Of a stretch of DNA of 64,000 bases, positions 19,632 to 30,031 are shown one piece after another. The notes below the pieces were generated by a model, which was not told where the DNA came from, did not search any database, and worked only from the letters and a program-made list of their open reading frames with translations. Positions within the stretch are counted from its first letter, which is position 1, and the number at the start of each line of letters is the position of its first letter. Origin of the DNA: Channallabes apus (lineage: Eukaryota; Chordata; Actinopteri; Siluriformes; Clariidae); assembly GCA_030522415.1 (NCBI GenBank), contig CM060127.1:13808646-13872645 (forward strand). The letters are read 5' to 3'. Position numbers and translations under genes: made by a program.

Positions 19632-20942
19632 CTGTCCCCGATGTCCATGCAATGTTGCAGAGACGTGTCAACCATGACAGCCCTACAACATCCAGAGCCT
19701 TGAGGAACTCCGGGCGGATCTCATCTATCCCCGGGGCCCCGCCACCACGGAGCTTTTTGATCACCTCGGCAGAGTCCACCATGGAAGAGTCCACCTCTAT
19801 GTCCCCAGACTCTGCTTCCTCATCGGAAGGCATGTTGGTGGAATTAAGGAGGTCTTCGAAGTACTCCCCCCACTGACCCACAACGTCCCGAGTCGAGGTC
19901 AGCAGCGCACCATCTCCACTATACACTGTGTTGACCGTGCACTGCTTTCCCCTCCTGAGACGCCGAATGGTGGACCAGAATCTCCTCGAAGCCGTCTGGA
20001 AGTCATTCTCCATGGCCTCCCCAAATTCCTCCCACACCCGGGTTTTTGCCTCAGCAACCACCGAAGCTGCATTCCGCTTGCCTCCGGAGTGCCACCAGCC
20101 AAAAAGGACCAGTAAGACTCCTTCTTCAGCTTGATGGCATCCCTCACCACCAGTGTCCACCAACGGGTTCTTGGGTTGCCACCGCGACAGGCACCGACCA
20201 CCTTACGGCCACAGCTCCGGTCGGCCGCCTCGACAATGGAGGCGCGGAACAGTCCATTCGGATCAATGTCCCCCTCCTCCCCCAGGCCGTGGTTGAAGCT
20301 TTGCCGAAGGTGGGAGTTGAAGCTCGTCCTGACAGGGGACTCTGCCAGACGTTCCCAGCAGACCCTCACAATACGTTTGGGTCTACCAGGCCTGACCGGC
20401 ATCCCACCCCGCCAACGAAGCCAACTCACCACCAGGTAGTGATCAGTTGACAGCTCCGCCCCTCTTTTCACCCGAGTGTCCAAGACATGTGGCCGCAAGT
20501 CCGACGACACGACCACAAAGTCGATCATCGAACTGCGACCTAGGATGTCCTGGTGCCAGGTGCACATATGGACACCCTTATGCCTGAACATGGTTTTCAT
20601 CATGGACAATCCGTGACGAGCACAGAAGTCCAATAACAAAACACCGCTCTGGTTCAGACCGGGGGGGCCGTTCATCCCAATCACGCCCTTCCAGGTCTCA
20701 CTGTCATTGCCCACGTGAGCATTGAAGTCCCCCAACAGAACGATGGAGTCCCCAGGAGGGACGTTCTCTACCGCCCCCTCCAGAGACCCCAAAAAGGGCG
20801 GGTACTCCAAACTGCTGTTCGGCGCATAAGCGCAAACAACAGTAAGGATCCGTCCCCCCCACCCGAAGGCGGAGGGAGGCCACCCTCTCGTCCACTGCGG
20901 TGAACCCCAATGTACAGGCCCCGAGCCGGGGGGCAATAAGTA
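19632..20942 (-). pseudogene. Rex3 endonuclease C-terminal half and linker
   Basis: On the - strand from 20942: [13 protein letters not shown], then (after a frame slip near 20850) [34 protein letters not shown] with the catalytic Asp/Asn and terminal His of an AP-type endonuclease, and [20 protein letters not shown] second slip lies near 20100-20150. The linker up to TRLCNIAWTSGTV continues into the RT segment across the solo LTR. Confidence 0.88.
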
Positions 20943-21179
20943 CAGTGGGAGCCATACCAAATAGCCGCGACCGTGTGGCTGAAGTGTGAATGGCGTGTGA
21001 ATGCCCTTTGCACGCCGTAATCCCCCCTCCCTTTTCTGCCAGAAAGGCGTGTCAAGATTTCACAGTAAACACGCCCATTCAAACCCTATTTATTAATTTA
21101 CCTGGTGCCACCACTAGATGGCGCTTCGTTCTCAAGAACACGTTAAAACAAGCCAGCTGCGCTGAGTTGCAATCACGTG

Positions 21180-21270
21180 ATTTTAACAACCCGCCTCCAC
21201 CCCCGTCGAACTGACGCTGCCAAACTACAGAGATGAAGATGGCGGCTTAACAGACTATTCATGGTAAGTG
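21180..21270 (+). other. Promoter-like first exon with splice donor
   Basis: GC-rich text with ATGAAGATGGCGGCTTAA, then CATG followed by GTAAGTG (donor at 21264). It reads like the 5' end of a vertebrate transcription unit with a very short upstream ORF. No product can be named. It lies 240 bp inside the left TIR of the 8.45-kb element. Confidence 0.4.
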
Positions 21271-21837
21271 ATGTTTTATTTTATAAAATGTGTTTGGGGT
21301 AGTTTACAGTTTATTTCCCAGTTTAGTTTTTTATTGGCCGTTTTAAATATCACTGGCAGCACCAGCAGCGGTCAGATGTGACTTTAGAGAACTTAATAAT
21401 CTGTTTACCAAGTCTGGAGTTAATATTACAGCTTACTGTCAGTGTCACAAACTCACAATGTCACTCCACTTTAACTCAAAAACATGCTCAAGCTTCAAAA
21501 ATACTATTAATGTCCCTATTACAAGAGCTGCACTACCCGATGAAGAGTGTTGGTGTCCTCTGTAAATACTGAGAGAATCTCAACGCGTGTTGTCTGGATA
21601 AATTCAGCGGTTATTTATTCTTTGGTTAAGAGTTAATCTGCAGGTTATTTCTGTGACTGTAATATAATGTGATGCAGTTGATGAGGGACACAGACTGAGG
21701 GTAGCTGTACAGGAGCTAGTAACGCTCATAACCGGGTTTATATTTTACACACTTTGGTCGTGACTTTCCGCGGTAGTGCGAGCGCTTAGTTAACGAGCTG
21801 AATAACAACACTGAAGTGTTTATCAGTTAAGGGGGAG

Positions 21838-21880
21838 GAGGGGGGGGAGGTGTGTGTGTGTGTATGTGTGTGTGAGGGGG
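21838..21880. repeat. G-rich and GT-rich low-complexity tract
   Basis: GGGGGAGGAGGGGGGGGAGG followed by GTGTGTGTGTGTATGTGTGTGTG. Confidence 0.8.
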
Positions 21881-22224
21881 TATGAGGGGCTTCAGTAAGT
21901 TATAGTTTGGCTTCAGGGATGAACTAATGCTCATATATACGAGTGTTATATCGCTTAACTTATTTGTATGAGAAGCGCATTAAGTAAATTCTCGGTTAAT
22001 TTAATGCAGACGATAATACAGACAGTCACTGGTTAACCCTAACACTGTTCACTGGTTAACATTAGCACAGGGAGTTTATTTACATTCCAGAATCCCCAAA
22101 ACAGTATTTTACACACTCTGTGGTAAATAGGTTTATTAATATATATTATTTTTATTAGAACTATATGTTCTGTAAAGTTTATTTGTCTTTGTCTTCACTA
22201 AATTCTCCTGTTGTCTTTAAGCAG

Positions 22225-22371
22225 AGCTCCGCTGTGGAGGATTGGGGGGGTCAGACGGCTGACGGCTGGACTTTTGGAGCTACAGGACTGGAGGAGCCTG
22301 AACAAGCTGTTGATGGAGCTGTAGGAGGGATAACGTCACAGTCCGACAGCTTTAGAATGATGTTTGGTCAG
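22225..22371 (+). other. Possible internal exon, 49 codons
   Basis: Flanked by CTTTAAGCAG and GTCTAC, open in the frame SSAVEDWGGQ...FRMMFGQ, and exactly 147 nt. It could be the second exon of the transcript starting near 21200. The sequence has no recognised domain, so coding status is uncertain. Confidence 0.35.
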
Positions 22372-24268
22372 GTCTACTGTATATTCTGAATATAGAACTG
22401 CTAAATGTCTGATACAGTACTTTGGGGGAAACAAAGACTTAAACTCTTTCATGTTTAATAGTTTTGATATTTGAAAAATTTATATTTTAATATAAAAGGA
22501 CTATAGATAGAGACTTATAAGCAGCTTGTGTATCCGGGTAGTTTAATGAACTTTAAGCAAAAAGACAACATGTATTCACCTGTTTTATATAAATTACTGT
22601 TTTAACTTTGACTAGTTTTGGAAGAATAAATTGAATTGTTAAAGTCATGTTTGCGTGTTTTAATTTTGGGGGATTGTTTGGGTATTTAAAAAACGTTTAG
22701 TTGAACCAACAACTTCAATAGGCAAAAAATGGGACACAACTTTGTTTTAAATAGTCAAAGAGTTGGGCTGAAAATAATAATAATAATAATTATTGGTCAT
22801 ACAAACAAATGAAAACAGTTAAACACTTGATCATATATATATGTATTTGTGTTTGTGATTATGTGACCCATAATAATTTTTTCTCAGTATAAATAAATGT
22901 TTTGGGTTTTAAGAACTCCAAAAGAGCAACGACAAACTTAGGAGTGGAAGGTGAGAAACCTCAATGGAGAATACTGAGTATGACATGGTGTTAATTGATC
23001 TCTGTGTGTGTGTTTTTGGCGGGGGGATGGGTCTGTGTGTGTGTTTTTGGCGGGGGGTGGGTGTGCGTGTTAAAGCCAACGGAGAAATTCAGGAGAGCGC
23101 GCGCGCGTATATACACACACACACACACCTCTCCATTCATCCATCATTGATTAAACCTATGAACACGACTGTTCAGCAGTTCTAAACACAAGCACAATAC
23201 TTCAATACGTAAATAATTAATTTATTTTGCTGAATAAGGTAATAAGCGATTAAACCAAACCAGTAAGTTAAGTAAGTGTTCCATACATTAACGTACTGTG
23301 TATAACCAAGTGCCCTAGCAAACACAGTTACAGTTTACAGGACAAACAAACAAAGTGTGTCCGCTGGGGGATTGGAAGGTGAGTGAGAATACTCATTTAC
23401 AAGACAAAAGATGGTCAGAGGCAGGGCCGTTCTAGACCAGGGGGGGAGGGGCGCAGTCAGAAATTTGAAGGGGGCATCATGTTCAAGCATTGTTTTTCCC
23501 TGGGCTTACTGTATAGTAACAGTATTGTCCTTGCTGAATTGTGTTGAGGCACGCAAACCCCCTGACCACAATAAGGTGGCAATCCCTCAGGGAGGAAACT
23601 AAAAAATAAAAATTAAAGAAATAAAATAAAATATCCTTAATCCAGATTTTATCAATCAATGACATAACATTTATCTAAGCTGGATGGTCTAATTCTCAAA
23701 AACGTTTAACCTAAAGTAAGACTTAACACACTATAACTAAAATATTTACAAAACTGAAAGGTTGACTGATGAATAATAAAAAATACAAACTAAATTAAAA
23801 CAGATGGGCTATTGAACAGATCATAATATGTTTATGTTTTCTGATTATAAATGATAGATGGGTTGATTTTAGAAAGGCTAAATGAAATAGCTAGTTTTTG
23901 GTAATGTCAGTCCAGTAACTATACTATGTAAAAGTAATTATAATATCAATTAATTAAGGGCAGGACCTAACCTAATGTTAATAATTTACACCAGTGGTTC
24001 TCAAACTGTGGGGCGCGCCCCACTAGTGGGGAATACAGACATGACAGGTGGGGCGCAATGAACGGGAGGAAAAACAGGAAAGTACCTATTCTAATTCATG
24101 CTTTTCTTTATTGATAATGAAGAGCGTACGCTCAAAACTAAACAATCACACACAAATAAATGGATCATTAATACAAGTAAATTTAAAATAACATCAGTTG
24201 TGGGCCGGGAAAAAAAGTGGAACCATAGTGGAACAATAACGGTTTAACGTTTAACATGAGCAGCGCTG

Positions 24269-24480
24269 CTCGAATCACAAACCTGCGCGAGCCACTGGGC
24301 AGCACTGCGCGACTCTGACAGAAATAAACTGCGCTGACCATCAAAATACATTTTACCCCGCTGGTATGCGCACGTACAATCCAGGCATGGCAAGACGGAA
24401 ACAATATTAAACAGTCCTGACATTTTAAATGAATTGTTTTTAAATAAAACACAGTGGGTCGCGCAGGTTTGTGATTCGAG
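24269..24480. repeat. 22-bp perfect inverted repeat inside the hAT element
   Basis: 24269-24290 and 24459-24480 are exact reverse complements (CTCGAATCACAAACCTGCGC core). The 168-bp interval holds GC-rich GCGCTG-type motifs. It could be the ends of a small nested element or an internal fold-back. No clear target duplication was found. Confidence 0.75.
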
Positions 24481-24618
24481 TGGCGCTGCGCAAATAAACA
24501 AGATCATCACTGCGCTGTCCAGATAGTCGCGCTGCGCTGTATTTGCGCAGATATTTGGTTCAATCGGGTGCCACGGTTTCGTCCCACTTTTGATGTGTTT
24601 GGCTTCACATACACTTCG

Positions 24619-24895
24619 ACAATGGAAGAAGACGCTGCAGCAGCAGTGAGTTTACTTACATGTGACGAGGAGACTGTAAAGAAAAAAAGTGCATCGTCTG
24701 TGGTGTGGAATTGGTTTGGGTAGAAGAAAAGTGATATGAATGAGATGAACGTGATTTGGAAGGTACACGAGTGCACTGTTTTAACAAGTGGTGGAAACAC
24801 GTCAACCCTTTTCTATCATCTCAAATCCAAACATCCAAATGAATATGGCCAAAGTAAAAAAATGCGGCAAACCTCAGCAATTCACAGTTTAAATA
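24619..24895 (+). pseudogene. BED-type zinc finger fragment, ZBED1/4-like
   Basis: ATG at 24619 (MEEDAAAAVSLLTCDEE...), then VVWNWFG, a TAG stop at 24720, and after a shift the metal-binding end HECTV...NTSTLFYHLKSKHPNEYG. This is the H-x4-H style end of a BED finger as in ZBED/hAT transposases. It stops soon after, with no catalytic domain. Confidence 0.65.
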
Positions 24896-25027
24896 AAATT
24901 ACATAAAAAAAATGAAATTATGTAAAACAATTTCTTTGTGTTTTCATTTTTATTTATGCATTTTCAGATACAAATTGCTATATTGTGATGTATATCATTA
25001 TTGAGTTAGAAAATTGCTTCTACCGTG

Positions 25028-25400
25028 ATAGAAGATTTTGGTTATACAGTATCACCCACCCCTAATGAAGTCTATCTTGAGCTTGGATTCATGGTGGGGG
25101 CAGAAGAGAGACCCGTGTGTGTTTTGTGTCTTAAACTGCTGGCAGCAGACCGCATGAGACCCAACAAATTAGGAAGACACTTAGAGACAACACACTCACA
25201 GTCACGTTAATAAACCACTGGACGTCTTTGAAAGAAAGCTGGCAGAATACAGACAGCAGGAGAATCGCATGGTAACATCTGAATCAGTGGACAGCAAAGC
25301 ACAAATGACTTCATTCAAAGTTGCATACAGAATTGGCCAGTGCAAAAAAACTACAAACGATTGCTGAGCAGCTAATAAACATGGGGTCAATTATGCAAAG
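25028..25400 (+). pseudogene. hAT transposase N-terminus, ZBED5/FAM200-like
   Basis: Translation around 25060-25205 gives LELGFMVGAEERPVCVLCL...KLGRHLETTHSQ, a C-x2-C...H-x4-H BED finger. After a stop/shift come FERKLAEYRQQENR and SFKVAYRIGQCKKTTND, the block that precedes the catalytic domain in Charlie-like hAT proteins. It ends at 25400, where the internal deletion of the element begins. Confidence 0.75.
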
Positions 25401-25799
25401 ATAAGTGACAACGTAAGCGTTGTAACAATTGCACGTGTATTTTATCTTTTTTTAACTTGGTAGTGTTTGATCGTATTGGTTTAGGAATTGATATTTCAAT
25501 AAACAGTAAACTTGGCCGATTTCGTTATTATTTTGTTGACAAGTGGGGCTTGAAAATTCGCTCACCCCCTTAAGTGGGGAATGACAGAAAAAGTTTGAGA
25601 ACCACTGATTTACACCATGATAACATTAGTATTTATGTTTTTGTATATATTTTTAAATGTTCAAATGAACGTTTCAGAGTATATAATTTGTCGTGTCATC
25701 TGTGATTGAGACCCATGAGTTAAATTGAAATAATTTTTATAGGTAGTAAGCCAGGTTTTAGTAACCTTGGACAAATCACCATGTAAGCCCTCACTCGCG

Positions 25800-25827
25800 C
25801 ACGCGCTCTCACGCTATCTCTCGCACA

Positions 25828-25858
<31 letters not shown>

Positions 25859-26290
25859 TGTACACACACAGACACACACAAATAACACATGAAATCGCGT
25901 AAAACCAAATGAAACTAGGGTAAAAAATATGAGCAGTAAAAATACAGTAGTATCCTGTAGGTGATTCCTGTCCTGTGATAACAGGCACTAACACTCTAGA
26001 ACTGTTTACTTCTGTTAGTTTTGTTTTCAAGTGTGAATGTTTATGGGGATTAAATCTGTCTCTGCTGCCGCATCTATACACCGTTGTGATAAGTGATTTA
26101 TGCCCCATCAGATCTTTGATGTGGGACGTTATGCTGGTTAAATGACTAAAGAAATACTGATCCGTATGGACAGACATTTGTTCCAGATATTATGCGCCAT
26201 TAATCAATTTGTTATGCCAATTTGACTATCAGCGAAAACATAAAAAATTTTACGAAAACAAACCCAAGTAGAAGTTAAATTTTAAGCTTT
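25800..26290. repeat. First arm of an imperfect direct duplication
   Basis: Matches 26455-26907 in order and orientation with small indels. Shared blocks include GAAATYGCGTAAAACCAAA, GTTTATGGGGATT, GTGATAAGTGATT and ATGCCCCATCAGATCTTT. The left part is a (CA)n tract (25827-25858). No ORF. Confidence 0.8.
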
Positions 26291-26292
26291 AC

Positions 26293-26438
26293 TTTCAAAT
26301 TCAAATTTGATTTGTCACATACACAGTGCGATATGCAGTAAAATGCTTTGGGTGCTTTAGATGAGGCTCGAACTCGGCATTGCTTCACCTGGACCGCTTT
26401 ATAAGTACCACGCGCTAACCGATTGCGCCACGGGAGCC
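26293..26438 (-). mobile_element. tRNA-Ile(UAU)-derived SINE with LINE-type tail
   Basis: On the - strand the head reads GGCTCCCGTGGCGCAATCGG, then TTAGCGCGTGGTACTTATAA, an intron-like insert, then AGCAATGCCGAG and TTCGAGCCTCA, which is the order of an intron-containing tRNA-Ile(UAU) gene. The 3' part, ACTGCATATCGCACTGTGTATGTGACAAAT plus AATTTGAATTTG, matches the 3' end of the LINE at 53632-54722. This is the arrangement of a SINE that borrows its tail from a partner LINE. Confidence 0.82.
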
Positions 26439-26454
26439 ACACGGAAGTTGGTCT

Positions 26455-26907
26455 TGTCAGAGTATCCTCTCTCTCACGTGCGCGCGCACACACACACACA
26501 CACACATACACAAACATGAAATTGCGTAAAACCAAACGAAATATAAGCAGTAAAAAATCAGTAAAAACACATTAGTATAACAGGCGCTAACCCTCTGGAA
26601 CTTTTTTACTATTGTTTCCAAGTGTTTATGGGGATTTAATGTGTCTCTGCTGCAGCATCCATTCACAGTTGTGATAAGTGATTAATGCCCCATCAGATCT
26701 TTTGACGGGGGAGCATTATACATGATTAAATGACTAAAGAAATACTGATCCATATGGGCAGATATTTGTTCCAAGTTGCATGCGGCATTAATTGCCTTTC
26801 TAATGCCACTTGTTGACTATCAGTGAAAAAAAAAATCAGCGAAAACATCATCAAAAATGTAACGAAAACAATCCCAAGCAGACGTTACATTTTGAGCTTT
26901 ACTTTGC
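26455..26907. repeat. Second arm of the direct duplication
   Basis: Pairs with 25800-26290. Also begins with a (CA)n run (26488-26506). The SINE sits between the arms, at the end of the first one. Confidence 0.8.
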
Positions 26908-27675
26908 AGCAAAATATTATCAATCAGTATATTAAATGGAACTAGGTAAAATACACCTTAATGTAAAATACTGTACATACAGTAGCCCGCGTGTGTATTC
27001 CGTACCTACAATGATCGGTATAGACAAATTACAGCCGCTACCCTGTCTTTAAGGATCATTTCAGGATGTCTTAAAAAATATTTCACTAACTAGTCTTATT
27101 AAGTCATTATTAAATAATAAATAGCATAATCATCATGGGTTGTGTATTGAGTGATTTAACAAATCTGTTTTATTAATCGGTTTGTTGTTGTTGTTTTTTA
27201 CCACGTCATCTATTTATGAAACCATGTTGACAATACAAGAACTGTCTATATATTAATGATACGGTATCAGGGATTAAAGTGAAAAAAAATCTTCTGACTG
27301 AACTTTTTTCAGGCCGAGCCATATTCCTTTAACAAACACTTTATTTAAATAGTCGAGACCAATAGCGTTAGGGGAGATTAAACCGCTTTAATATTGCCAG
27401 TTTGCATATTTTAAAAGCTATTTGTAATCTTTGAAAAAAATAATATACCTTGACAAATAATCAACCATCTACCACATATCTTTTCAGTGCATGTTTTTAT
27501 TTATCTTACAACACCAAACAATGTTTTGTGAAACTCTTAATAATTAACAGAAAAAAGTAATAGCACCACCATTAAATTCCAAAAAGTGCTTTTTCAGTGC
27601 ATGTTTTATGTATCTTCGTTTTCAGCTTAGATGACAAATCGGATTTCCAGTAAGCAGCAATGCCATGTGTGCAAG
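26908..27675. other. No feature recognised
   Basis: AT-rich interior of the 8.45-kb element. Confidence 0.35.
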
Positions 27676-28399
27676 TACGTTTACACTGCAGGTCTCGATG
27701 CTTAATTCTGATTTGTTGCCTATATCTGATTTTTCTGACCGTCTGTTTACACGTTCTTTTAACTATGTCTCATATCCGATTCACGTGTTTACACTCGCCA
27801 TACCATCTGAAACATCGCGCATACTTAAAGGGAGGTTCTCGCGCTACACACTAGCCAAGAAAGATGAAGGTGAAATATGCTTAACACTAGCTCTGCTATA
27901 TATGCAAAGTTCGCGCACCATGGTTTTAAAACGGAGGAGGAGAAAAAAACGGCATAATTGCAGCCTGCACATATGCTTTATTCATCAAATACTGATTTAC
28001 TGTTATTTAGCCCAAATAAGCATTAACACAAGGCGTGTGTGTGTTGCAGGGGGGGGGGGGGGGTGTTGTTCTTTTCCTCTTACGTGACGTTCGATGTTGT
28101 AATTGAACATGTGCTTCCACCGGAGAATAACATTACGTCATTAAACCGCGAAGAAGTCGCAGTTTTAATGACGTACAGAACACAATGCCTCAGGGAATCC
28201 GATCTGTCTGTTTACACGGCAATCACATCAGCACATATCTGATTTATTTCCACATATGAAGGAGGCCTGAAACCGATCTCAAAATATCGGAATGCATGCG
28301 TTTTTTTCCTGTTTACACGGACACAGAACATATCCGATATGTGTCACATATGAGCAAAAAATCGGAATTGGGTCACATTAACCTGGCAGTGTAAACGTA
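27676..28399. mobile_element. Nested TIR element, 724 bp
   Basis: Bounded by TACGTTTACACTGC (27676-27689) and its exact reverse complement (28386-28399), with further weak symmetry (AAATCGG...CCGATTT blocks, TCGGAATTGGGTC). The interior has repeated TTTACAC and ATCCGAT motifs and a G15 run at 28049-28063. No target duplication could be fixed, so the superfamily is open (hAT or Harbinger-like MITE). Confidence 0.65.
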
Positions 28400-28404
28400 G
28401 CCTC

Positions 28405-28750
28405 TGACAACTGATTGCATTAAATTAACTAGTGGTTGTGAGACTGTGAGCGACAGGTCATGCTCCGCTATGAAAGAACATAGGCGCACTTTTACATCGC
28501 GCACACAGTCGGCCACAGATGTGTGAATCTCCGTTGTGGTTCTTGTCGCAGGAGACAGGGAGCATGTGTACTGTTAGAGCACGAACCGCAGCATTGTGAC
28601 GAGCTGCTGACTGATGGCGAACTCGCACTTTGTTTTTGTCATTATTGCCATATTGAAGTTTCCTGTGGCATACTGTGCAGAGACACCTACCTGGATGTTT
28701 GATTTTTTTTAGTCCATGAACTAAAAGGCTTGCCATTCTCCCCAATTTCG
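28405..28750 (-). pseudogene. Zinc-finger transposase N-terminal remnant
   Basis: On the - strand: HPGRCLCTVCHRKLQYGNND...VRVRHQSAARH, a C-x2-C...H-x5-H finger. After a frame slip near 28530 comes VRDVKVRLCSFIAEHDLSL, a helix typical of hAT-like domesticated or transposon proteins. It breaks off at the nested TIR element. It could be the enzyme remnant of the 8.45-kb element or a separate insertion. Confidence 0.5.
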
Positions 28751-29391
28751 CTAAGCCAAGCCCATCTCCATTTATTTATTTTTTACACTTTTATTAATCT
28801 CCAAAACATCGGAGCCTTCCTGCATTAAGTGTGTCCATGCTATCTTAAATATAGTTATACCCGAGCCTGACATGTAGCTCTTCAAAACTAAACCAAAACC
28901 CGGAGTGGATCCATACCGGAGTGATAACAAAACGCTTAGAGTGGAGAGAGGAACGTGCAGTCACTCCACTCCAGGCTTTGATCACATCCTCCTCAGCAGG
29001 CTGAATACACTGTCTTTCCTTAATTTAACACCCATGTAAGCCTATATATACACAGCATTAAAAATTATGAAAAGTGAATTTTAAACATTAAGGACAGGCG
29101 GAACAGTGTGATTGACGGAAATCCGTCGTAACGACGGAGAACTTTAATCCCTGCGGTATTGGGTTTCCTGGACACTGCAGTTAACTGTGCCAGTCAATGC
29201 TCCATCTGGCGGAATTATACGGCATTGCAACCATCTTTTTAGAAAGCGCATGGGGGAGTTTATGGGGCGGGGCATTGTTAACTGCGTCATCGCGGGGGAT
29301 CACATTTCGTGCACGAAGCGTGCATTAACCCTTCATGATCCTGCCATGAATCGATCATGCTCCAGGTGGCTGTTTGACGTGGCTCCCACTG
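28751..29391. other. Right end of the 8.45-kb element
   Basis: Subterminal DNA including GACGGAAATCCGTCGTAACGACGG, a short interrupted palindrome near 29114, and ending in the right TIR. No gene seen. Confidence 0.4.
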
Positions 29392-29393
29392 TA

Positions 29394-30031
29394 TGCCCAC
29401 ACCTGCTCGTCGCCTCTCACCGGTGGCAACTCCAGAGTAGAAGAGAGTCCAGCCCCTCTCAATGAGACTGGTTCCAGAGTCCCAGCTGTGCGTCGAGGTG
29501 AGTCCAACTATATCTAGCCGGAACTTCTCAACCTCACGCACTAGCTCAGGCTCCTTCCCCGCCAGAGAGGTGACATTCCACGTCCCTAGAGCCAGCTTCT
29601 GCAGCCGAGGATCAGACCGCCAAGGCCCGTCTTCGGTCACCGCCCAACTCACACTGCACCCGACCTCTTTGGCCCCTCCTACAGGTGGTGAGCCCATGGG
29701 AAGGGGGACCCATGTTGCCTCTTCGGGCCGTGCTCGGCCGGGCCCCATGGGTGCAGGCCCGACCACCAGGCGCTCGCCATCGGGCCCCACCTCCAGGCCA
29801 GGCTCCAGAGGGAGGCCCTGGTGACCCACGTCCGGGCAAGGGAAAACGTTTTCCAATGGTTTTATTCATCATAAGAGGTCTTCTGAACCACTCTTTGTCT
29901 GTTCCCTCACCTAGGACCAGATTGCCATGGGTGACCCTGCCAGGGGCATGAAGCCCCTGACAACATAGCTCCCAGGATCATTGGGACATGCAAACCCCTC
30001 CACCACGATAAGGTGGTGGTTCAAGGAGGGG
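29394..30031 (-). pseudogene. Rex3 5' end and endonuclease N-terminus
   Basis: From 30031 on the - strand: 5' UTR hairpin, then (around 29855-29640) a Gly/Pro-rich N-terminal stretch, ALGTWNVTSLAGKEPELVREV (endonuclease start, catalytic Asn in TWNVTSL) and GERRRAGVGI. There it is cut by the TIR element and resumes at 20942. Confidence 0.88.

Larger units (their letters stand above)
23992..25607 (+). mobile_element. hAT transposon deletion derivative, 1616 bp
   Basis: Termini CAGTGGTTCTCAAACT and AGTTTGAGAACCACTG with 8-bp target duplication ATTTACAC (23984-23991 and 25608-25615). It encodes only N-terminal pieces of transposase-like proteins, and the catalytic hAT region is absent. Mobilisation would have needed an enzyme from elsewhere. 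Confidence 0.92.
20943..29391. mobile_element. 8.45-kb TIR element of unknown family, TA target duplication
   Basis: Inserted in the Rex3 endonuclease codons. The ends are CAGTGGGAGCCA and TGGCTCCCACTG, with weaker matching to about 26 bp (CAAAyAGCC). TA is duplicated at 20941-20942 and 29392-29393, and removing one copy plus the insert restores the Rex3 frame. The TA duplication fits Tc1/mariner-like or CACTA-like enzymes, but no DDE transposase is recognised. The interior carries nested elements and two gene-like pieces described separately. Without the hAT insert it would be about 6.8 kb. Confidence 0.8.
17525..30031 (-). mobile_element. Full-length Rex3 (RTE-clade) LINE, split by two insertions
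   Basis: The 3' end is a GGAT/ATGG tail at 17525-17545. The 5' end, CCCCTCCTTGAACC followed by a CCACCAC/GTGGTGG hairpin, is at 30031. The 14-bp target duplication ATAGATGATATCTA lies at 17511-17524 and 30032-30045, partly overlapping the tail. Removing the solo LTR (18917-19631) and the TIR element (20943-29391) leaves about 3.34 kb, the size of a full Rex3. The text joins in register at both removals. The coding region has stops and shifts, so it is inactive. Family name is from recalled Rex3 sequence. Confidence 0.9.

Noticed and set aside
19160..19876. 238-codon + strand ORF
   Set aside because: It spans the solo LTR and antisense Rex3 text; no domain, explained by overlap with mobile elements.
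28458..28745. 95-codon - strand ORF as a host zinc-finger gene
   Set aside because: The frame breaks within the conserved block and it lies inside a transposon; treated as a remnant.
20943..29391. The large insert as a Tc1 element or a hAT element
   Set aside because: TA duplication excludes typical hAT (8 bp), and no Tc1 DDE domain is visible; left unclassified.
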